Notes: generated from the letters alone by a model not told the origin. Shown: positions 16,529-26,794, counted from the stretch's first letter. The stretch: DNA of 64,000 nucleotides from Pegethrix bostrychoides GSE-TBD4-15B (GCA_019359155.1 JAHHHV010000088.1:1-64000); one strand, 5' to 3'. Made by a program: numbers and translations.

Positions 16529-17122
16529 CTAGAGCGGAATCAGCTCTGGAAAATTCATGATCAGCTGCTCAGGTGTCAGCAGATCGCCGAGTTCAGCGGG
16601 AGAGAAATGCAGCTGAACAGCTCTGACTCGCTCTGTATCCAGACTGATGATCGCTTTGAGGCCAGCTTTGAGAGCACCTAGATCGGCAAGATCGGTTTCG
16701 AGCGCGGCAATTTCGCCCTCGTAAGCCAGCGTCAAAATCACAACCAAGTTTTGCGTCACGGGCAGCGAGAGCAGATCTTCATCGCTCGGCTCGGCTGGCA
16801 TCTCCACACCATAGCGCTGGGCAGAGTCGGTAAACAGCTCCGCCACATAGTCGCCAGCATCGGCTTCGTCCCAGAACAGATCGCCCTCGTTGGCTGCCGA
16901 GCGCCAGTAGAGATCATAATCCAGCAGGCTCTGGCAGACCTGAGCCAACCCTTCAGCCAAAGTGGGCAGATCGCCTTCTGCCTCAACGGCTTCACGCGCC
17001 GTCTGGTTGAGCATTCCTAGCAGAGGAGCCACCTCTGCGCCTGCCAAATGCACCAGAATTCGGCAGACCGCAATCCGAGTTTTGCCACTCATCCGGTTCA
17101 GGCCATCGCGCCAAGCACTCAT
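16529..17122 (-). CDS. DUF1517-family soluble protein
   Basis: A 197-residue protein matching the C-terminal part of the cyanobacterial/plastid DUF1517 family. A helical middle (EGLAQVCQSLLDYDLYWRSA) is followed by NLVVILTLAYEGEI and then the characteristic ending RVRAVQLHFSPAELGDLLTPEQ and LIMNFPELIPL. Typical family members carry an N-terminal membrane segment and a Gly/Arg/Ser-rich linker that are absent here; curiously, the downstream neighbour at 15583 has a basic Gly/Ser-rich tail. Function of the family is unknown. ATG at 17122. Confidence 0.65.
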   Translation of the reverse strand: MSAWRDGLNRMSGKTRIAVCRILVHLAGAEVAPLLGMLNQTAREAVEAEGDLPTLAEGLAQVCQSLLDYDLYWRSAANEGDLFWDEADAGDYVAELFTDSAQRYGVEMPAEPSDEDLLSLPVTQNLVVILTLAYEGEIAALETDLADLGALKAGLKAIISLDTERVRAVQLHFSPAELGDLLTPEQLIMNFPELIPL

Positions 17123-17331
17123 ATCGATATCCTGCTAAAGTTCCGGGTTTATGAAAGCTACTTCAAAGCTATTTTGGAGCATCCCCATTCTAGGCGGTTC
17201 CGAAGCAAGGTTGAAACGTTGGCAAGATACGGATTTCTCGACTGCTGCCGCTCGATTTCAATCTTAATTAATCTATGCTATCCCGTCAGGTTTATATTCC
17301 TACTTTATATTCCTCCTACTGTTGTACAAGT

Positions 17332-18288
17332 CTACTCAGCTTTGTATCCCACAACCTGATTGCGACCTTGAGCCTTAGCCTGGAGTAGATATTGGTCAGC
17401 CCGATGCAGCAACTCAAACCCCTGAGCGTCGTCGCTGGGCTGGAGCGTCGCGGTTCCGGCGCTAATCGTAATTGTCAGGTCGAGCTGTTCATCGACGGCA
17501 AAGGGCTGCTCGCTGACAAGCTGACAAAGCCGAGCGGCAATCCGCATCGCCTCTGGAGCATCCGTATTACTGAGAATAATCACGAACTCCTCGCCGCCAT
17601 ACCGGAACGGCGTGTCGTAGATTCGCAGATTGTGGCGCAGCCGCGCTGCTAAAAACTTCAGCATCTGATCACCCGTCAAATGTCCGTAGGTGTCATTGAT
17701 CGCCTTGAAAAAATCTACGTCCAGCATAATCACGCTCAGCGGAATGCTGCGGCTGCGGGCGTTCTGAATTTGACGCGGCAGCTCCCATTCAAAGGCGCGG
17801 CGGTTGTTGAGCGAAGTCAGCGGATCAGAGAGCGCAATGGCCGAGAGCACATCGTTGGTATGCATCAGCTCGCGATAGGTCTGCACCTGCCGCAGGCCAA
17901 CCCGGATCTGCGCCTGGAGCAGCCGCTGTGAGTCGCGCACCGCAGCGGCTATGCCTTGGGGCAAATATAAATAGGCATCTGCCCCAGCTTCTAGGGCAGA
18001 TGCTCTCCGCTCTAGCTCAGTGGCTGGGCTAGAGCGATCCTGGTCTTCGACAACGGTGCAGTAAATCCAAGCCAGCCGACTCTCGGCCTTAATTTGCCCA
18101 CAGAGCGCGAGACTTTGTTCTTGGACTGCCTGCACCAAGACTAGCTCAGGCTGCTGCGCCAAAATTAGCGGCATTGCCTCTAGGGGATCAGCCAGCGTTT
18201 GAATCGCTAAGGTCTTAATTGTTTGAATCAGATCTAGAAGCGGATTGCAGAACTCTTCGTCCCCAATCAGCAAAATTGCAGCATCCAT
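17332..18288 (-). CDS. Diguanylate cyclase with pseudo-receiver domain
   Basis: A 318-residue protein with an N-terminal receiver-like domain (residues 1-125) and a C-terminal GGDEF domain (about 150-318) that makes cyclic di-GMP from two GTP. The active-site motif GGEEF (231-235) and the metal-binding DVDFFKAINDTYGH are intact. The inhibitory I-site RxxD is present as RIYD (222-225), five residues before GGEEF. The receiver lacks the phospho-accepting Asp (PELVLVQAV), the acidic pair is only partly kept (LIGDEE) and the Lys before the late Pro is Tyr (AYLYLP). Phosphorylation is therefore unlikely and the domain is probably a dimerisation or protein-interaction module. Stands alone on the minus strand. 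Confidence 0.88.
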   Translation of the reverse strand: MDAAILLIGDEEFCNPLLDLIQTIKTLAIQTLADPLEAMPLILAQQPELVLVQAVQEQSLALCGQIKAESRLAWIYCTVVEDQDRSSPATELERRASALEAGADAYLYLPQGIAAAVRDSQRLLQAQIRVGLRQVQTYRELMHTNDVLSAIALSDPLTSLNNRRAFEWELPRQIQNARSRSIPLSVIMLDVDFFKAINDTYGHLTGDQMLKFLAARLRHNLRIYDTPFRYGGEEFVIILSNTDAPEAMRIAARLCQLVSEQPFAVDEQLDLTITISAGTATLQPSDDAQGFELLHRADQYLLQAKAQGRNQVVGYKAE

Positions 18289-18631
18289 TAACGTTTAGAC
18301 AACTACTCTCTGAGTAGCCCGGTCAGATTCTGAGAGCCTCGGTAAGATACCACGAATCTCTAGCTCAGGATTTTCAGCACAGGACTCTAGCCTAAAACTG
18401 ACCCAGAGCGCTCTTCACAGCAATTCGCTTTCACAGCAGCTCTCAGTAGCTCTACCATTCTTCCTTCTATGATGCCTATTCTAACAAACCCCTGCCCAGC
18501 GCCATTTGGCTGACTGCGGTTTAATCTAGCGGTTTGATCTATGAAGTCGGGGCAGGTCTGAATAATTTTTGTCGAATCTGGCAACATGACTGAAAATAGG
18601 AGAGATCATCACTCTCTTTCCTGCTGACCCC
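18289..18631. other. Divergent 343-bp intergenic region upstream of alaS
   Basis: The region separates the minus-strand cyclase from alaS and must contain both promoters. No gene is evident. AGGAGAG at 18599-18605 is too far from the alaS ATG (18632) to be its ribosome site; I see no T-box-like leader. Confidence 0.5.
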
Positions 18632-21256
18632 ATGTCCATTCCTCGCAGCGGTGCTCAAATTCGCCAGACGTTTCTCGACTTCTATGCGGCTAGAGGGCAT
18701 CAAATTCTGCCCAGCGCCTCTCTAGTGCCTGAAGATCCCACCGTGCTGCTGACGATTGCCGGAATGCTGCCGTTTAAGCCGATTTTTCTAGGGCAGCGGC
18801 AGGCGGAGTTTCAGCGTGCCACTAGCTCCCAGAAATGCATTCGCACCAACGATATCGAAAATGTGGGGCGCACGGCTCGACACCACACGTTTTTTGAGAT
18901 GCTGGGCAACTTCAGCTTTGGCGATTACTTCAAATCAGAGGCGATTGCCTGGGCTTGGGAACTATCGACCGAGGTGTTTGGCCTGTCGCCTGAGCGACTG
19001 GTGGTGAGCGTGTTTCGAGACGACGACGAAGCCTTTGCGATCTGGCGCGACCAGATTGGTATCCCGGCGCAGCGGATTCAGCGCATGGACGAGAAAGATA
19101 ACTTCTGGCAGTCTGGCCCAACCGGTCCCTGCGGCCCCTGCTCCGAGATTTACTACGACTTCCACCCGGAGCGCGGCGACGAGATTGATCTTGAAGATGA
19201 CAGTCGGTTTATCGAGTTTTACAACCTGGTGTTCATGCAGTACAACCAGGATGCAGCGGGCAATCTCACGCCGCTGCAAGCCCAAAACATCGACACTGGG
19301 CTGGGGCTGGAACGCATGGCGCAGATTTTGCAGCGCGTCCCCAACAACTACGAGACCGATCTGATTTTGCCGATTATTAAAACGGCGGCAGAAATCGCCC
19401 AGCTCGACTATGCCAGCGCCAATACCGCCACCCAAGTTTCGCTGAAGGTGATTGGCGATCACGTCCGCGCCGTGGTGCATATGATTGCGGACGGCATTAC
19501 CCCCAGCAACGAAGGGCGGGGCTATGTGCTGCGCCGCTTAATTCGGCGGGTGGTGCGCCACGGACGCTTGATTGGAATTGAGCGCGAGTTCACGCCAGAG
19601 GTAGCCGAGACGGCGATTTTGCTCTCCGAGGCAGCCTATCCCAACGTGCGGCAGCGCGCCGAGTCAATTCAAGCCAGCCTCCAGCTCGAAGAGGCCAAGT
19701 TCCGCGAAACGTTGGAGCGCGGTGAGAAGCTGCTGGCTGAGCTGATGGCTCATCTACCCACAGGCGGCGAAATTGCCGGAGCAGATGCCTTTAAGCTCTA
19801 CGATACCTTCGGCTTTCCACTAGAGCTGACCCAGGAGATTGCTGAAGAGCAGGGCTTTACAGTCGATCAGCCCGGATTTGAGGCAGCGATGCAGGCACAG
19901 CGCGAGCGCTCCCGAGACGCGCATGAAACCATCGACCTGACCACGCAAGGCAGCCTCGATAGTCTGGCAGCCGACCTGAACGAAACCAAATTTCTGGGCT
20001 ACGACCAGTCGGCCAGCGAAGCCACAGTTACCGTGCTCATGGTGGAAGGACAGCCCGTGCAGTCCGCCGCCGCCGCAACTCAGGTGCAGATTGTGCTGGA
20101 TCAAACGCCGTTTTACGCCGAGTCGGGCGGGCAGATTGGCGACCGGGGCTACCTCAGCGGCGCAGATCTGCTGGTGCGAGTCGAAGATGTTCAGAAGGGC
20201 GGCAGCTTATTTGTGCATCACGGCAAAGTCGAGCGCGGCGCGATCCAGGTGGGCGAGCGGGTGACAGCGCAGATCGATCTGACCTGTCGGCGGCGGGCAC
20301 AGGCCAACCACACGGCGACGCACTTGTTGCAGGCGGCGCTGCGGCAGATTGTCGATGACAATATCGCTCAGGCAGGTTCACTGGTTTCGTTTGAGCGGCT
20401 GCGGTTTGACTTTAACCTGCCGCGTCCGGTCACAGCAGAGCAGCTTCAGCAAATTGAATCTCAGGTGAATCTCTGGATTGCCGAGGCGCATCCCGGCGAA
20501 GTTGGGATCATGCCGATTGCGGCAGCCAAAGCCAAAGGCGCGATTGCCATGTTTGGCGAAAAGTACGGCGACGAGGTGCGGGTGATCGACTTTCCTGGCG
20601 TTTCGATGGAGCTGTGCGGCGGCACGCATGTCAGCAACACGGCTGAAATTGGCCTGTTCAAAATCATCTCGGAATCAGGTGTCGCTTCTGGCATTCGACG
20701 AATTGAGGCGGTGGCTGGGCCCGCGGTGCTGGCATATCTCAACCTCAGAGATCAGGTGGTGCGCGAGCTGAGTGAGCGGTTCAAGGCCAAGCCGGAAGAG
20801 CTGCCGGAGCGGGTGACGGCCTTGCAAGCCGAACTCAAAGCTAGCCAAAAACAGCTCGAGGCGCTGAAGTCAGAGCTGGCGCTGGCGAAATCTGACCAGC
20901 TTTTGCAGCAGGTAGAGGTAATCGGCGCGTTTAAGCTGCTGGTGGCCGAGCTGTCGGCGGTCGATGCAGAATCGCTGAAAACGGTGGCCGAGTCACTGCT
21001 GCAAAAGCTGGGCGAGGGAGCGGTCGTGCTGGGATCGGTGTCTGAGCCGGAAAAAGTGAGTTTGGTGGCGGCTTTCAGCAAGTCAGTGAATGCTCACGGC
21101 CTTCAGGCAGGCAAGTTTGTGGGGGCGCTGGCCAAGCTCTGCGGCGGCGGCGGCGGCGGCAGACCCAACCTGGCGCAGGCTGGCGGGCGCGAACCCGACA
21201 AGCTGCCTTTAGCGCTGCAAACAGCGCGTGAAGAGCTGCAAGCTGGCCTAAGCTGA
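18632..21256 (+). CDS. alaS: Alanyl-tRNA synthetase
   Basis: An 874-residue class IIc synthetase that charges tRNA(Ala) in the cytoplasm. The aminoacylation domain (about residues 1-450) has motif 1 around [21 protein letters not shown] and the [10 protein letters not shown] segment. The editing domain (about 550-720) carries both zinc/editing motifs, HTATHLL and CGGTHV, so mischarged Ser/Gly can be hydrolysed. The C-Ala part (about 720-874) has a coiled-coil helix and the glycine-rich [15 protein letters not shown]. Length is normal and nothing is missing. Its last 9 bp overlap the convergent oxidoreductase gene. Confidence 0.98.
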   Translation: MSIPRSGAQIRQTFLDFYAARGHQILPSASLVPEDPTVLLTIAGMLPFKPIFLGQRQAEFQRATSSQKCIRTNDIENVGRTARHHTFFEMLGNFSFGDYFKSEAIAWAWELSTEVFGLSPERLVVSVFRDDDEAFAIWRDQIGIPAQRIQRMDEKDNFWQSGPTGPCGPCSEIYYDFHPERGDEIDLEDDSRFIEFYNLVFMQYNQDAAGNLTPLQAQNIDTGLGLERMAQILQRVPNNYETDLILPIIKTAAEIAQLDYASANTATQVSLKVIGDHVRAVVHMIADGITPSNEGRGYVLRRLIRRVVRHGRLIGIEREFTPEVAETAILLSEAAYPNVRQRAESIQASLQLEEAKFRETLERGEKLLAELMAHLPTGGEIAGADAFKLYDTFGFPLELTQEIAEEQGFTVDQPGFEAAMQAQRERSRDAHETIDLTTQGSLDSLAADLNETKFLGYDQSASEATVTVLMVEGQPVQSAAAATQVQIVLDQTPFYAESGGQIGDRGYLSGADLLVRVEDVQKGGSLFVHHGKVERGAIQVGERVTAQIDLTCRRRAQANHTATHLLQAALRQIVDDNIAQAGSLVSFERLRFDFNLPRPVTAEQLQQIESQVNLWIAEAHPGEVGIMPIAAAKAKGAIAMFGEKYGDEVRVIDFPGVSMELCGGTHVSNTAEIGLFKIISESGVASGIRRIEAVAGPAVLAYLNLRDQVVRELSERFKAKPEELPERVTALQAELKASQKQLEALKSELALAKSDQLLQQVEVIGAFKLLVAELSAVDAESLKTVAESLLQKLGEGAVVLGSVSEPEKVSLVAAFSKSVNAHGLQAGKFVGALAKLCGGGGGGRPNLAQAGGREPDKLPLALQTAREELQAGLS

Positions 21257-22309
21257 ACCCGCTATGGCATCTCGCACGATTTGAGCGGTGGCCGGCGCCA
21301 GCAGCACGCCGTTGCGGTAATGCCCGGTCGCCAGCAGCACATGCGGATATCCCAGCAGCGGCTCCACAATTGGCGCAGGGCGATTTACAGGCCGAGGCCG
21401 CAATCCTGACCAGCTTGAGATCCGAACCGCTGCGGCCAACTCTGGCCAGAGGGCAATAGCTCCCTGCCAGACTTCTTCTAAAGGCTCTGGAATTGGCGCA
21501 TTCTCAGCTAGATCAAATTCCACCGTCGCGCCCACCCAATACTCGCAACTTCCCAGCGGCACCAGATGAATATCCTGTCCAGTGATAATGGGCTGAAACT
21601 CCGGCTTGCCCAGTGGCTTTGTCGTCTTCACGCGGATTGCCTGTCCCAGCACGGGTGATAGCGTCACCTGCGGCACCGGCAGCAGCGGCGTAGAGCCTAG
21701 ACCCGCCGCAATCACAATCCAATCGGCTTCCAGCTCACCTGCTGAAGTTTGCAACCTACCGTTAGCAGCGAGCCGCTGCACCTCGATATCAAACCGAAAG
21801 CAGGCTCCTCGTCGTTGAGCAGCTTCCACCAGCGCCAGCGTTAGCGCCGTCGGATCAATCTGGCCATCTTGCGGCGAGTAGAGTCCGGCTTTGAGATCTG
21901 ACGGCTGCACCTGCGGACAGTGAGCCATCACCTGATCAGGCGACCAGAATTCTAGCCGCCAACCCTGCTGCTGCCGTAGCTCAGCCAGCGCTTGCCACTT
22001 GACGAGATCCTCTTCCGAAAAGCCTAGCTTCAAAATGCCTTGCGGGTTCCAGGGTAAAGCATGACCCAATGCCGTCTCTAGCTCAGGAATCAGCTCGGCA
22101 TAGCGCAGAATGCTGATTTGACGCATTGCCCAGGCTCGGCCTTTCGTCTTCTGGCTAATCACGCCCATCAGTACGCCCAGTGCCGCTCCGGTTGCGGCCT
22201 GAGCCGGAGGCTGGCGATCTAGCACCGTCACCTGAAGGCCAGACTGCGTTAGCTCATAGGCCAACATCGCGCCAATAATGCCGCAGCCTACGACAATCAC
22301 CTGCTGCAT
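21248..22309 (-). CDS. FAD-dependent glycine oxidase-like enzyme (ThiO/DadA family)
   Basis: A 353-residue flavoprotein. The N-terminal [19 protein letters not shown] is the FAD-binding GxGxxG fold, followed by VLDRQPP. The late FAD contact is [16 protein letters not shown], and the substrate-domain signature [18 protein letters not shown] is typical of ThiO-type glycine oxidases. ThiO oxidises glycine to the imine needed for the thiazole moiety of thiamine; other members deaminate D-amino acids. In many cyanobacteria ThiO is fused to ThiG; this one is free-standing, so the thiamine role is likely but not proven. It starts 14 bp after psbQ on the same strand and is probably co-transcribed with it. 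Confidence 0.85.
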   Translation of the reverse strand: MQQVIVVGCGIIGAMLAYELTQSGLQVTVLDRQPPAQAATGAALGVLMGVISQKTKGRAWAMRQISILRYAELIPELETALGHALPWNPQGILKLGFSEEDLVKWQALAELRQQQGWRLEFWSPDQVMAHCPQVQPSDLKAGLYSPQDGQIDPTALTLALVEAAQRRGACFRFDIEVQRLAANGRLQTSAGELEADWIVIAAGLGSTPLLPVPQVTLSPVLGQAIRVKTTKPLGKPEFQPIITGQDIHLVPLGSCEYWVGATVEFDLAENAPIPEPLEEVWQGAIALWPELAAAVRISSWSGLRPRPVNRPAPIVEPLLGYPHVLLATGHYRNGVLLAPATAQIVRDAIAGSA

Positions 22310-22323
22310 ACTGGCCTTAAATC

Positions 22324-22764
22324 CTAGCCTGGGATGAGCTGAAAGAACGATTCAAAATCACGCAGCGCCTCGCGATAGTTGCTAGTAGCTTTGGCAAAGT
22401 CGCGGGTCTGAGCCGCCTCATCGATGGCGATTAAATGATCGAATACCTCTTGAGCCGAGTCTTGGGCAGTTTTCTGAACTTTGGGTTCCAGGCTGCGAGC
22501 CAGACGAGCCATCCGCACCCGCAGTTCGCCTAGCGGCCCGTGGATGAAAGATTCTACGTCGTTCCACTGCTCTGTCTCAATCAAAGGCGCAAGTTCATCC
22601 ATGCGGTCACGCAAGGTCTGAATGTCGGCGCTGTACCGCTGGATCTGCTCAAGCTGTGCTGTGCTGTAAACCGGGCCTTTGGCGGCAGGCGTGCCGCCGC
22701 AGCTCACCAAAACGGTCGCCAGAATTACTAAAACAAATGTCAGAATCGAACGATAACGTGTCAT
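22324..22764 (-). CDS. psbQ: Photosystem II extrinsic lipoprotein PsbQ (CyanoQ)
   Basis: A 146-residue thylakoid-lumen lipoprotein that binds the lumenal face of photosystem II and stabilises the oxygen-evolving complex. The signal sequence ends in a lipobox VLVSCG. The mature protein has the four-helix PsbQ pattern, with the family motif QIQRYSADIQTLRDRM, the W...FIHGPLGELR block and a final helix ALRDFESFFQLIPG. Start taken as ATG 22764; a TTG seven codons earlier is possible. It is followed closely by the glycine-oxidase-like gene and preceded (106 bp) by lepB. Confidence 0.93.
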   Translation of the reverse strand: MTRYRSILTFVLVILATVLVSCGGTPAAKGPVYSTAQLEQIQRYSADIQTLRDRMDELAPLIETEQWNDVESFIHGPLGELRVRMARLARSLEPKVQKTAQDSAQEVFDHLIAIDEAAQTRDFAKATSNYREALRDFESFFQLIPG

Positions 22765-22870
22765 GTCTAGATTATCTCTTACCAAAATGCCAACAGCTTT
22801 CGCTCTACTCTGACCTTATCAGCAAGCTGTCCCCGGTTGAAGAGTGAGCGCTATTTACTATCAATCAAAT

Positions 22871-23662
22871 TCAGGGTTGAGCAGGCTGAGGCTCGACGGG
22901 TGCAGGTTCAACGGGTGGCACGACTTCAGGCACAGCTTCAGGCGGCTCGACGGGGGAAGTAATCGGTGGCGGGGCAGATTCGCTGCTAGCAGGCAGAGCT
23001 TCACCTTGGGTGGGCTGAGCGGTAATGCTGCCAATCCGGTTGGGGGGCCAGAAGCGGAATGTCGCTCGACCGATCAGGTTTTCGCGTGGGACTGGCCCCC
23101 AAAAATGACCATCGCAGCTATTGTTGCGATTATCACCGAGCACCAGATACGAATCGGGCGGCACGACGCTGGGCGGCAGCTCATAGTCAGGCTCAGCGGC
23201 AATGTAGCTCTCCTGCAAAGGCCGATCGTTAATCAAGACCGTGCCACCGCGCACTTCAACTGTGTCTCCCGGCAGGCCGACGACGCGCTTGATGAAAGCA
23301 TCTTTGATTTTGACATTGGCATTCTGCGGTCCCAGACAGTATTTGGCCGCAGCATCTGGCGGCATGAACACCACAATGTCGCCGCGCTCCGGGTCATGGA
23401 ACCGATAGCTCACCTTCTCAACGATTAGCCGATCGTTGATTTGCAGCGTTGGCACCATTGACTCAGAGGGAATATAGCGAGCTTCAGCCACAAACTGGCG
23501 AATGCCCAGCGCCAGCACTAGGCTGAGGCCAATTGTTTTAACAATTTCTTTCCAACCCTCTTCAGGCTCCGGCTGCTGCGGCTTGCCGATTGATTTCGCG
23601 GGGTGAGCTGAAGGCTGAACAGGGTGCTTCTCTGAAGAATCTGGGTCTAAATTCGTAGGCAT
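22871..23662 (-). CDS. lepB: Signal peptidase I with a long proline-rich C-terminal tail
   Basis: A membrane-bound serine protease of about 263 residues that removes signal peptides on the outer face of plasma or thylakoid membranes. One N-terminal membrane helix (IGLSLVLALGIRQFVAE) precedes the catalytic Ser in YIPSESMVPTL and the catalytic Lys in FIKRVVGLPGD. The conserved LVLGDNRNNSCDGHFWGPVP box follows. Two features are unusual: a soluble Pro/Glu-rich N-terminal 35 residues and a 50-residue C-terminal tail made almost only of Pro, Glu, Ala and Val. Start at ATG 23662; TTG four codons upstream is possible. The downstream neighbour psbQ is itself an exported protein, though processed by signal peptidase II. 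Confidence 0.95.
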   Translation of the reverse strand: MPTNLDPDSSEKHPVQPSAHPAKSIGKPQQPEPEEGWKEIVKTIGLSLVLALGIRQFVAEARYIPSESMVPTLQINDRLIVEKVSYRFHDPERGDIVVFMPPDAAAKYCLGPQNANVKIKDAFIKRVVGLPGDTVEVRGGTVLINDRPLQESYIAAEPDYELPPSVVPPDSYLVLGDNRNNSCDGHFWGPVPRENLIGRATFRFWPPNRIGSITAQPTQGEALPASSESAPPPITSPVEPPEAVPEVVPPVEPAPVEPQPAQP

Positions 23663-23886
23663 GGGTTCGGGCAAGTTTCCCCTAATTCGGGCGATGTTGG
23701 GATGGAGTTGTCTGGCTTAAGCTTTAATGAATTCTAACTGCTGATCTGCGAACTTCGACCATCAGCTCAGACTCGGTCTAGACTGACGCTTACCGGAACC
23801 TGCCGAAGATCACCCCAAAGCCGCCAAAAACTGATTGTAGCCTTTCCAGTTTTGACTCGCTATTCCTGCTGCCACTCTCTACCACT

Positions 23887-25212
23887 ATGACAACTCCTGA
23901 ACTGCTGATCCGCCAAGCCAGAGTGCTGCTGCCCGACGGTGACTTCCTGTTAGGCGACGTGCAAATTCGCGGCCATCAAATTACGCAGGTCGCACCAGAA
24001 ATTCCTGCTGAGTCTGCTGAAGCTACAGAAATTGACGCGGCTGGCCTGACTTTGTTGCCCGGAGTGATCGACCCGCAGGTGCATTTCCGCGAGCCGGGAC
24101 TGGAATATAAAGAAGATTTTTTTACGGCCAGCTGTGCCTGTGCCAAAGGTGGTGTTACCTCGTTTTTGGAAATGCCCAACACGCGCCCGCTCACAGTCAA
24201 TCAGGCGATGCTTGACGACAAGCTGGATCGCGCTGCCGCAAAGTCACTGGTCAACTACGGCTTTTTTATTGGCGCAACTGCCGACAATCTGGACGATCTT
24301 CTCACGGTTACCCCCACCTGCGGCATCAAGATCTTCATGGGATCGATGCATGGGGCGCTGCTCATTGATCAAGAGGCGCTGCTGGAAAAGATCTTTGCCA
24401 AGGGCAGTCGTCTGATTGCGGTTCACGCCGAAGATCAGGCCAGGATTCTGGAGCGTCGTCAGCAGTTTGCAGGCCGCACCGACCCAGCCGTGCACTCGCA
24501 AATTCAGGACAACCAGGCAGCATTGCTGGCAACGGAGCTGGCGCTCAAGCTCTCAAAGCGCTACCGTCGCCGTCTGCATATTCTGCATCTGTCTACCGCT
24601 GAAGAGGTCGATCTGCTGCGGCAAGACAAGCCCGCCTGGGTGACTGCCGAAGTGACACCTCAGCATCTTGTGCTCAACACCAGCGCCTATGAAACGATCG
24701 GCACGCTAGCTCAGATGAACCCGCCAATTCGCTTGGCTCACGACAACGAGGTGCTGTGGCAAGCATTGCGCGACGGCGTGCTTGACTTCATCGCCACCGA
24801 CCACGCGCCGCACACCCTTGAAGAAAAGTCGCAGGGCTATCCCAATAGCCCGTCTGGAATGCCGGGGGTCGAGACTTCACTAGCCGTCATGCTGACCCAA
24901 GCGATGCAGGGACGCTGCACCGTGCCGCAGGTGTCGCACTGGATGTCTACGGCCGTCGCTGCCGCCTACGGCATTCCCCTCAAAGGCGCGATTGCTCCCG
25001 GCTACGACGCCGATCTAGTGCTGGTTGATTTGAACAACTATGCCCCACTTAAGCGTGAGGAGCTGCAAACCAAATGCGGATGGAGTCCGTTTGAGGGCTG
25101 GAACTTGACGGGCTGGGCAGTCACGACGGTTGTGGGCGGTCAGGTGGTTTACGACCGGGGCAAACTGAATCTAGCGGTGCGAGGCCGACCGCTGGCGTTT
25201 ACAAACTCCTAG
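23887..25212 (+). CDS. pyrC: Dihydroorotase
   Basis: A 441-residue cyclic amidohydrolase that interconverts N-carbamoyl-aspartate and dihydroorotate in pyrimidine synthesis. Metal ligands: the first His pair is partly changed (DPQVHFREPG instead of DxHxH), which is seen in some dihydroorotase-like proteins. Later ligands are HAED, HILHLST and the FIATDHAPHTLEEK aspartate. The carboxylated-Lys region GIKIFMGS appears present. Because of the DPQVH variation it could be a non-catalytic PyrC-like partner of PyrB, but the remaining active-site residues are intact. Shares 14 bp at its 3' end with convergent pgeF. Confidence 0.9.
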   Translation: MTTPELLIRQARVLLPDGDFLLGDVQIRGHQITQVAPEIPAESAEATEIDAAGLTLLPGVIDPQVHFREPGLEYKEDFFTASCACAKGGVTSFLEMPNTRPLTVNQAMLDDKLDRAAAKSLVNYGFFIGATADNLDDLLTVTPTCGIKIFMGSMHGALLIDQEALLEKIFAKGSRLIAVHAEDQARILERRQQFAGRTDPAVHSQIQDNQAALLATELALKLSKRYRRRLHILHLSTAEEVDLLRQDKPAWVTAEVTPQHLVLNTSAYETIGTLAQMNPPIRLAHDNEVLWQALRDGVLDFIATDHAPHTLEEKSQGYPNSPSGMPGVETSLAVMLTQAMQGRCTVPQVSHWMSTAVAAAYGIPLKGAIAPGYDADLVLVDLNNYAPLKREELQTKCGWSPFEGWNLTGWAVTTVVGGQVVYDRGKLNLAVRGRPLAFTNS

Positions 25213-26062
25213 TCCCACTTACAATCCCTGACCACTGTACTTTCTTCTGCTGATCGCGGCGATAGGAGAAGAACAAATCGGGATTTTGGTAGGTGCAGTA
25301 GGGCGCAATCGCGATTTGATCAGGTTCAAAGCCAAGCTGGGCGAGCTGGAGCACGTTCACCTTTGGCACATCTAGCCGCAGTCGTCCGGGCTGCGGATCA
25401 GGCAAAACGGGCGAGTCAGTCATCTGGAGCAGCCGCTGGCAAAAGTCGGCGAGCCGCGGGCTAGCAGATTCAGGTTCAGATTGATTGCCCAGATCCAGCT
25501 CAGCTTCAGCAAACAGCGTCGCACCCACTTGAGCCGCCACCGTTTCTGAAACTTGGTACTGCTCCCCAGCAATCGCAGGGCCAATTGCTACGCGCAGATC
25601 GGCAATCTGGCTCCCCTGTGCCTGCATCTGCGCCACCGCAACGGGCAAAATCTTAGTTGACGTGCCGCGCCAGCCTGCATGAACTGCCGCCGTCTGTCCG
25701 GTGGCTAAATCGCCAATCAAAATCGGCGTGCAGTCTGCCGTACAGACCCAAATCGCCTCAGCCGCTACCGTAGAAACTAAGCCATCTGCTTCCGCCAAGC
25801 TAGTCTCGAGACCTGGATCAATCGGCACAAGCTCACCTGCCCGCAGGACTCGATTGCCATGCACCTGCTTGAGTCGATAAACCGGCGGGCATGTCTCCAA
25901 CGGCACTTCTAATGGCAGCAGGCTGACCAACTCTTCCGGCAGACGCGGCCAGAGTTGATTCGTAAAAAAGCCATGCGCCCAGTCTTTGAGCAGATCGCAG
26001 GTGAGATAGGCTCCAGTCGTTTCAGCCTGCAATCCAACGGTTTGCCAGCGCCAAGTTTGCAT
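25199..26062 (-). CDS. pgeF: Peptidoglycan editing factor PgeF (YfiH/laccase-domain purine-nucleoside enzyme)
   Basis: A protein of about 287 residues of the YfiH/DUF152 family. Members remove wrongly inserted L-Ser from peptidoglycan precursors and also act as zinc-dependent purine nucleoside phosphorylase/deaminases. Hallmarks are VCTADCTPILIGD, the AAVHAGWRGTSTKIL block with the metal-binding His, AIGPAIAGEQYQVSE and the C-terminal LFFSYRRD. Cys and His ligands are all present. Start taken at ATG 26062; a GTG three codons earlier is open. The 3' end overlaps pyrC by 14 bp. Confidence 0.93.
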   Translation of the reverse strand: MQTWRWQTVGLQAETTGAYLTCDLLKDWAHGFFTNQLWPRLPEELVSLLPLEVPLETCPPVYRLKQVHGNRVLRAGELVPIDPGLETSLAEADGLVSTVAAEAIWVCTADCTPILIGDLATGQTAAVHAGWRGTSTKILPVAVAQMQAQGSQIADLRVAIGPAIAGEQYQVSETVAAQVGATLFAEAELDLGNQSEPESASPRLADFCQRLLQMTDSPVLPDPQPGRLRLDVPKVNVLQLAQLGFEPDQIAIAPYCTYQNPDLFFSYRRDQQKKVQWSGIVSGTRSL

Positions 26063-26140
26063 GAATTGCACCCGATCAACAGCTTGCTTTTAACTAGGTT
26101 AGAGCGTTTATAGATTAGTGCAAATGAGCGTAAAAGACCT

Positions 26141-26794
26141 CTAGGGCTGGGCCTGCTGGATCATCTGGATAATCTCGGCATTGCCCTGCTGTTTAGCCAC
26201 GGCTAGCAGATCGCGCCCATCAGCAGGCTTGACCGTCGCTCCAGCCTGCAACAGCAGCTTCACGATCGCCGGATTGTTGCTCTGGATGGCAAATTCTAAG
26301 GGAGTTAGACCAGAAGTCACTCGATTGGGATCTGCGTCCTCCTCCAGCAGAAGTTGCACAATTGATGTCTGGTTGGCGACAATCGCCTCAATCAGGGGTC
26401 GATAGCCTTCATCTGCGGCAATGTCAACCTTCGCGCCTCGCTCCAACAACAGCTGCACAATCTCGGTGTAACCCAGCGTTGCCGCACTCGCCAGCGCATA
26501 GCCGCTGTAGAGATCCCCCGCATCGGGGTCTGCGCCCCGCTCTAGCGCCACTCTCACATCTCCCAAACGACCTGCGGACACGGCATCTAGCAAGGCCTGA
26601 TCGAGATCTGTGACCTGCGCTGTGAATTGAGCGATCTGAGCTGAGGCTGTTGAAATCGGGGGAGCTATCTGCGGCATCTGCACAGGCATCTGCGCTTCAG
26701 AAGCATGGCTCGACTGTTCCCAGCTAATCAGGCCAGCTGTGCATAGTAGGGATAAACTGAGCCGACCCAGTCTACGGACAACAGAGGAACGCAT
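26141..26794 (-). CDS. Exported ankyrin-repeat protein
   Basis: A 217-residue protein with an N-terminal signal peptide (RLSLSLLCTAGLISWEQSSHASEA) and about four ankyrin repeats between residues 80 and 215. Examples are AVSAGRLGDVRVALERGADP, YTEIVQLLLERGAKVD, QTSIVQLLLEEDADPN and NPAIVKLLLQAGATV. Ankyrin repeats bind proteins; here the export signal puts the partner in the periplasm or thylakoid lumen. No enzymatic domain. It is followed on the minus strand by pgeF after a 78-bp spacer and the two may be co-transcribed. Confidence 0.85.
   Translation of the reverse strand: MRSSVVRRLGRLSLSLLCTAGLISWEQSSHASEAQMPVQMPQIAPPISTASAQIAQFTAQVTDLDQALLDAVSAGRLGDVRVALERGADPDAGDLYSGYALASAATLGYTEIVQLLLERGAKVDIAADEGYRPLIEAIVANQTSIVQLLLEEDADPNRVTSGLTPLEFAIQSNNPAIVKLLLQAGATVKPADGRDLLAVAKQQGNAEIIQMIQQAQP

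Noticed and set aside
18962-19480. 172-codon minus-strand frame
   Set aside because: Shadow of alaS, a GC-rich gene that often produces long antisense frames.
22844-23428. 194-codon plus-strand frame
   Set aside because: Antisense to lepB, whose catalytic motifs are unmistakable; the translated sequence has no domain-like pattern.
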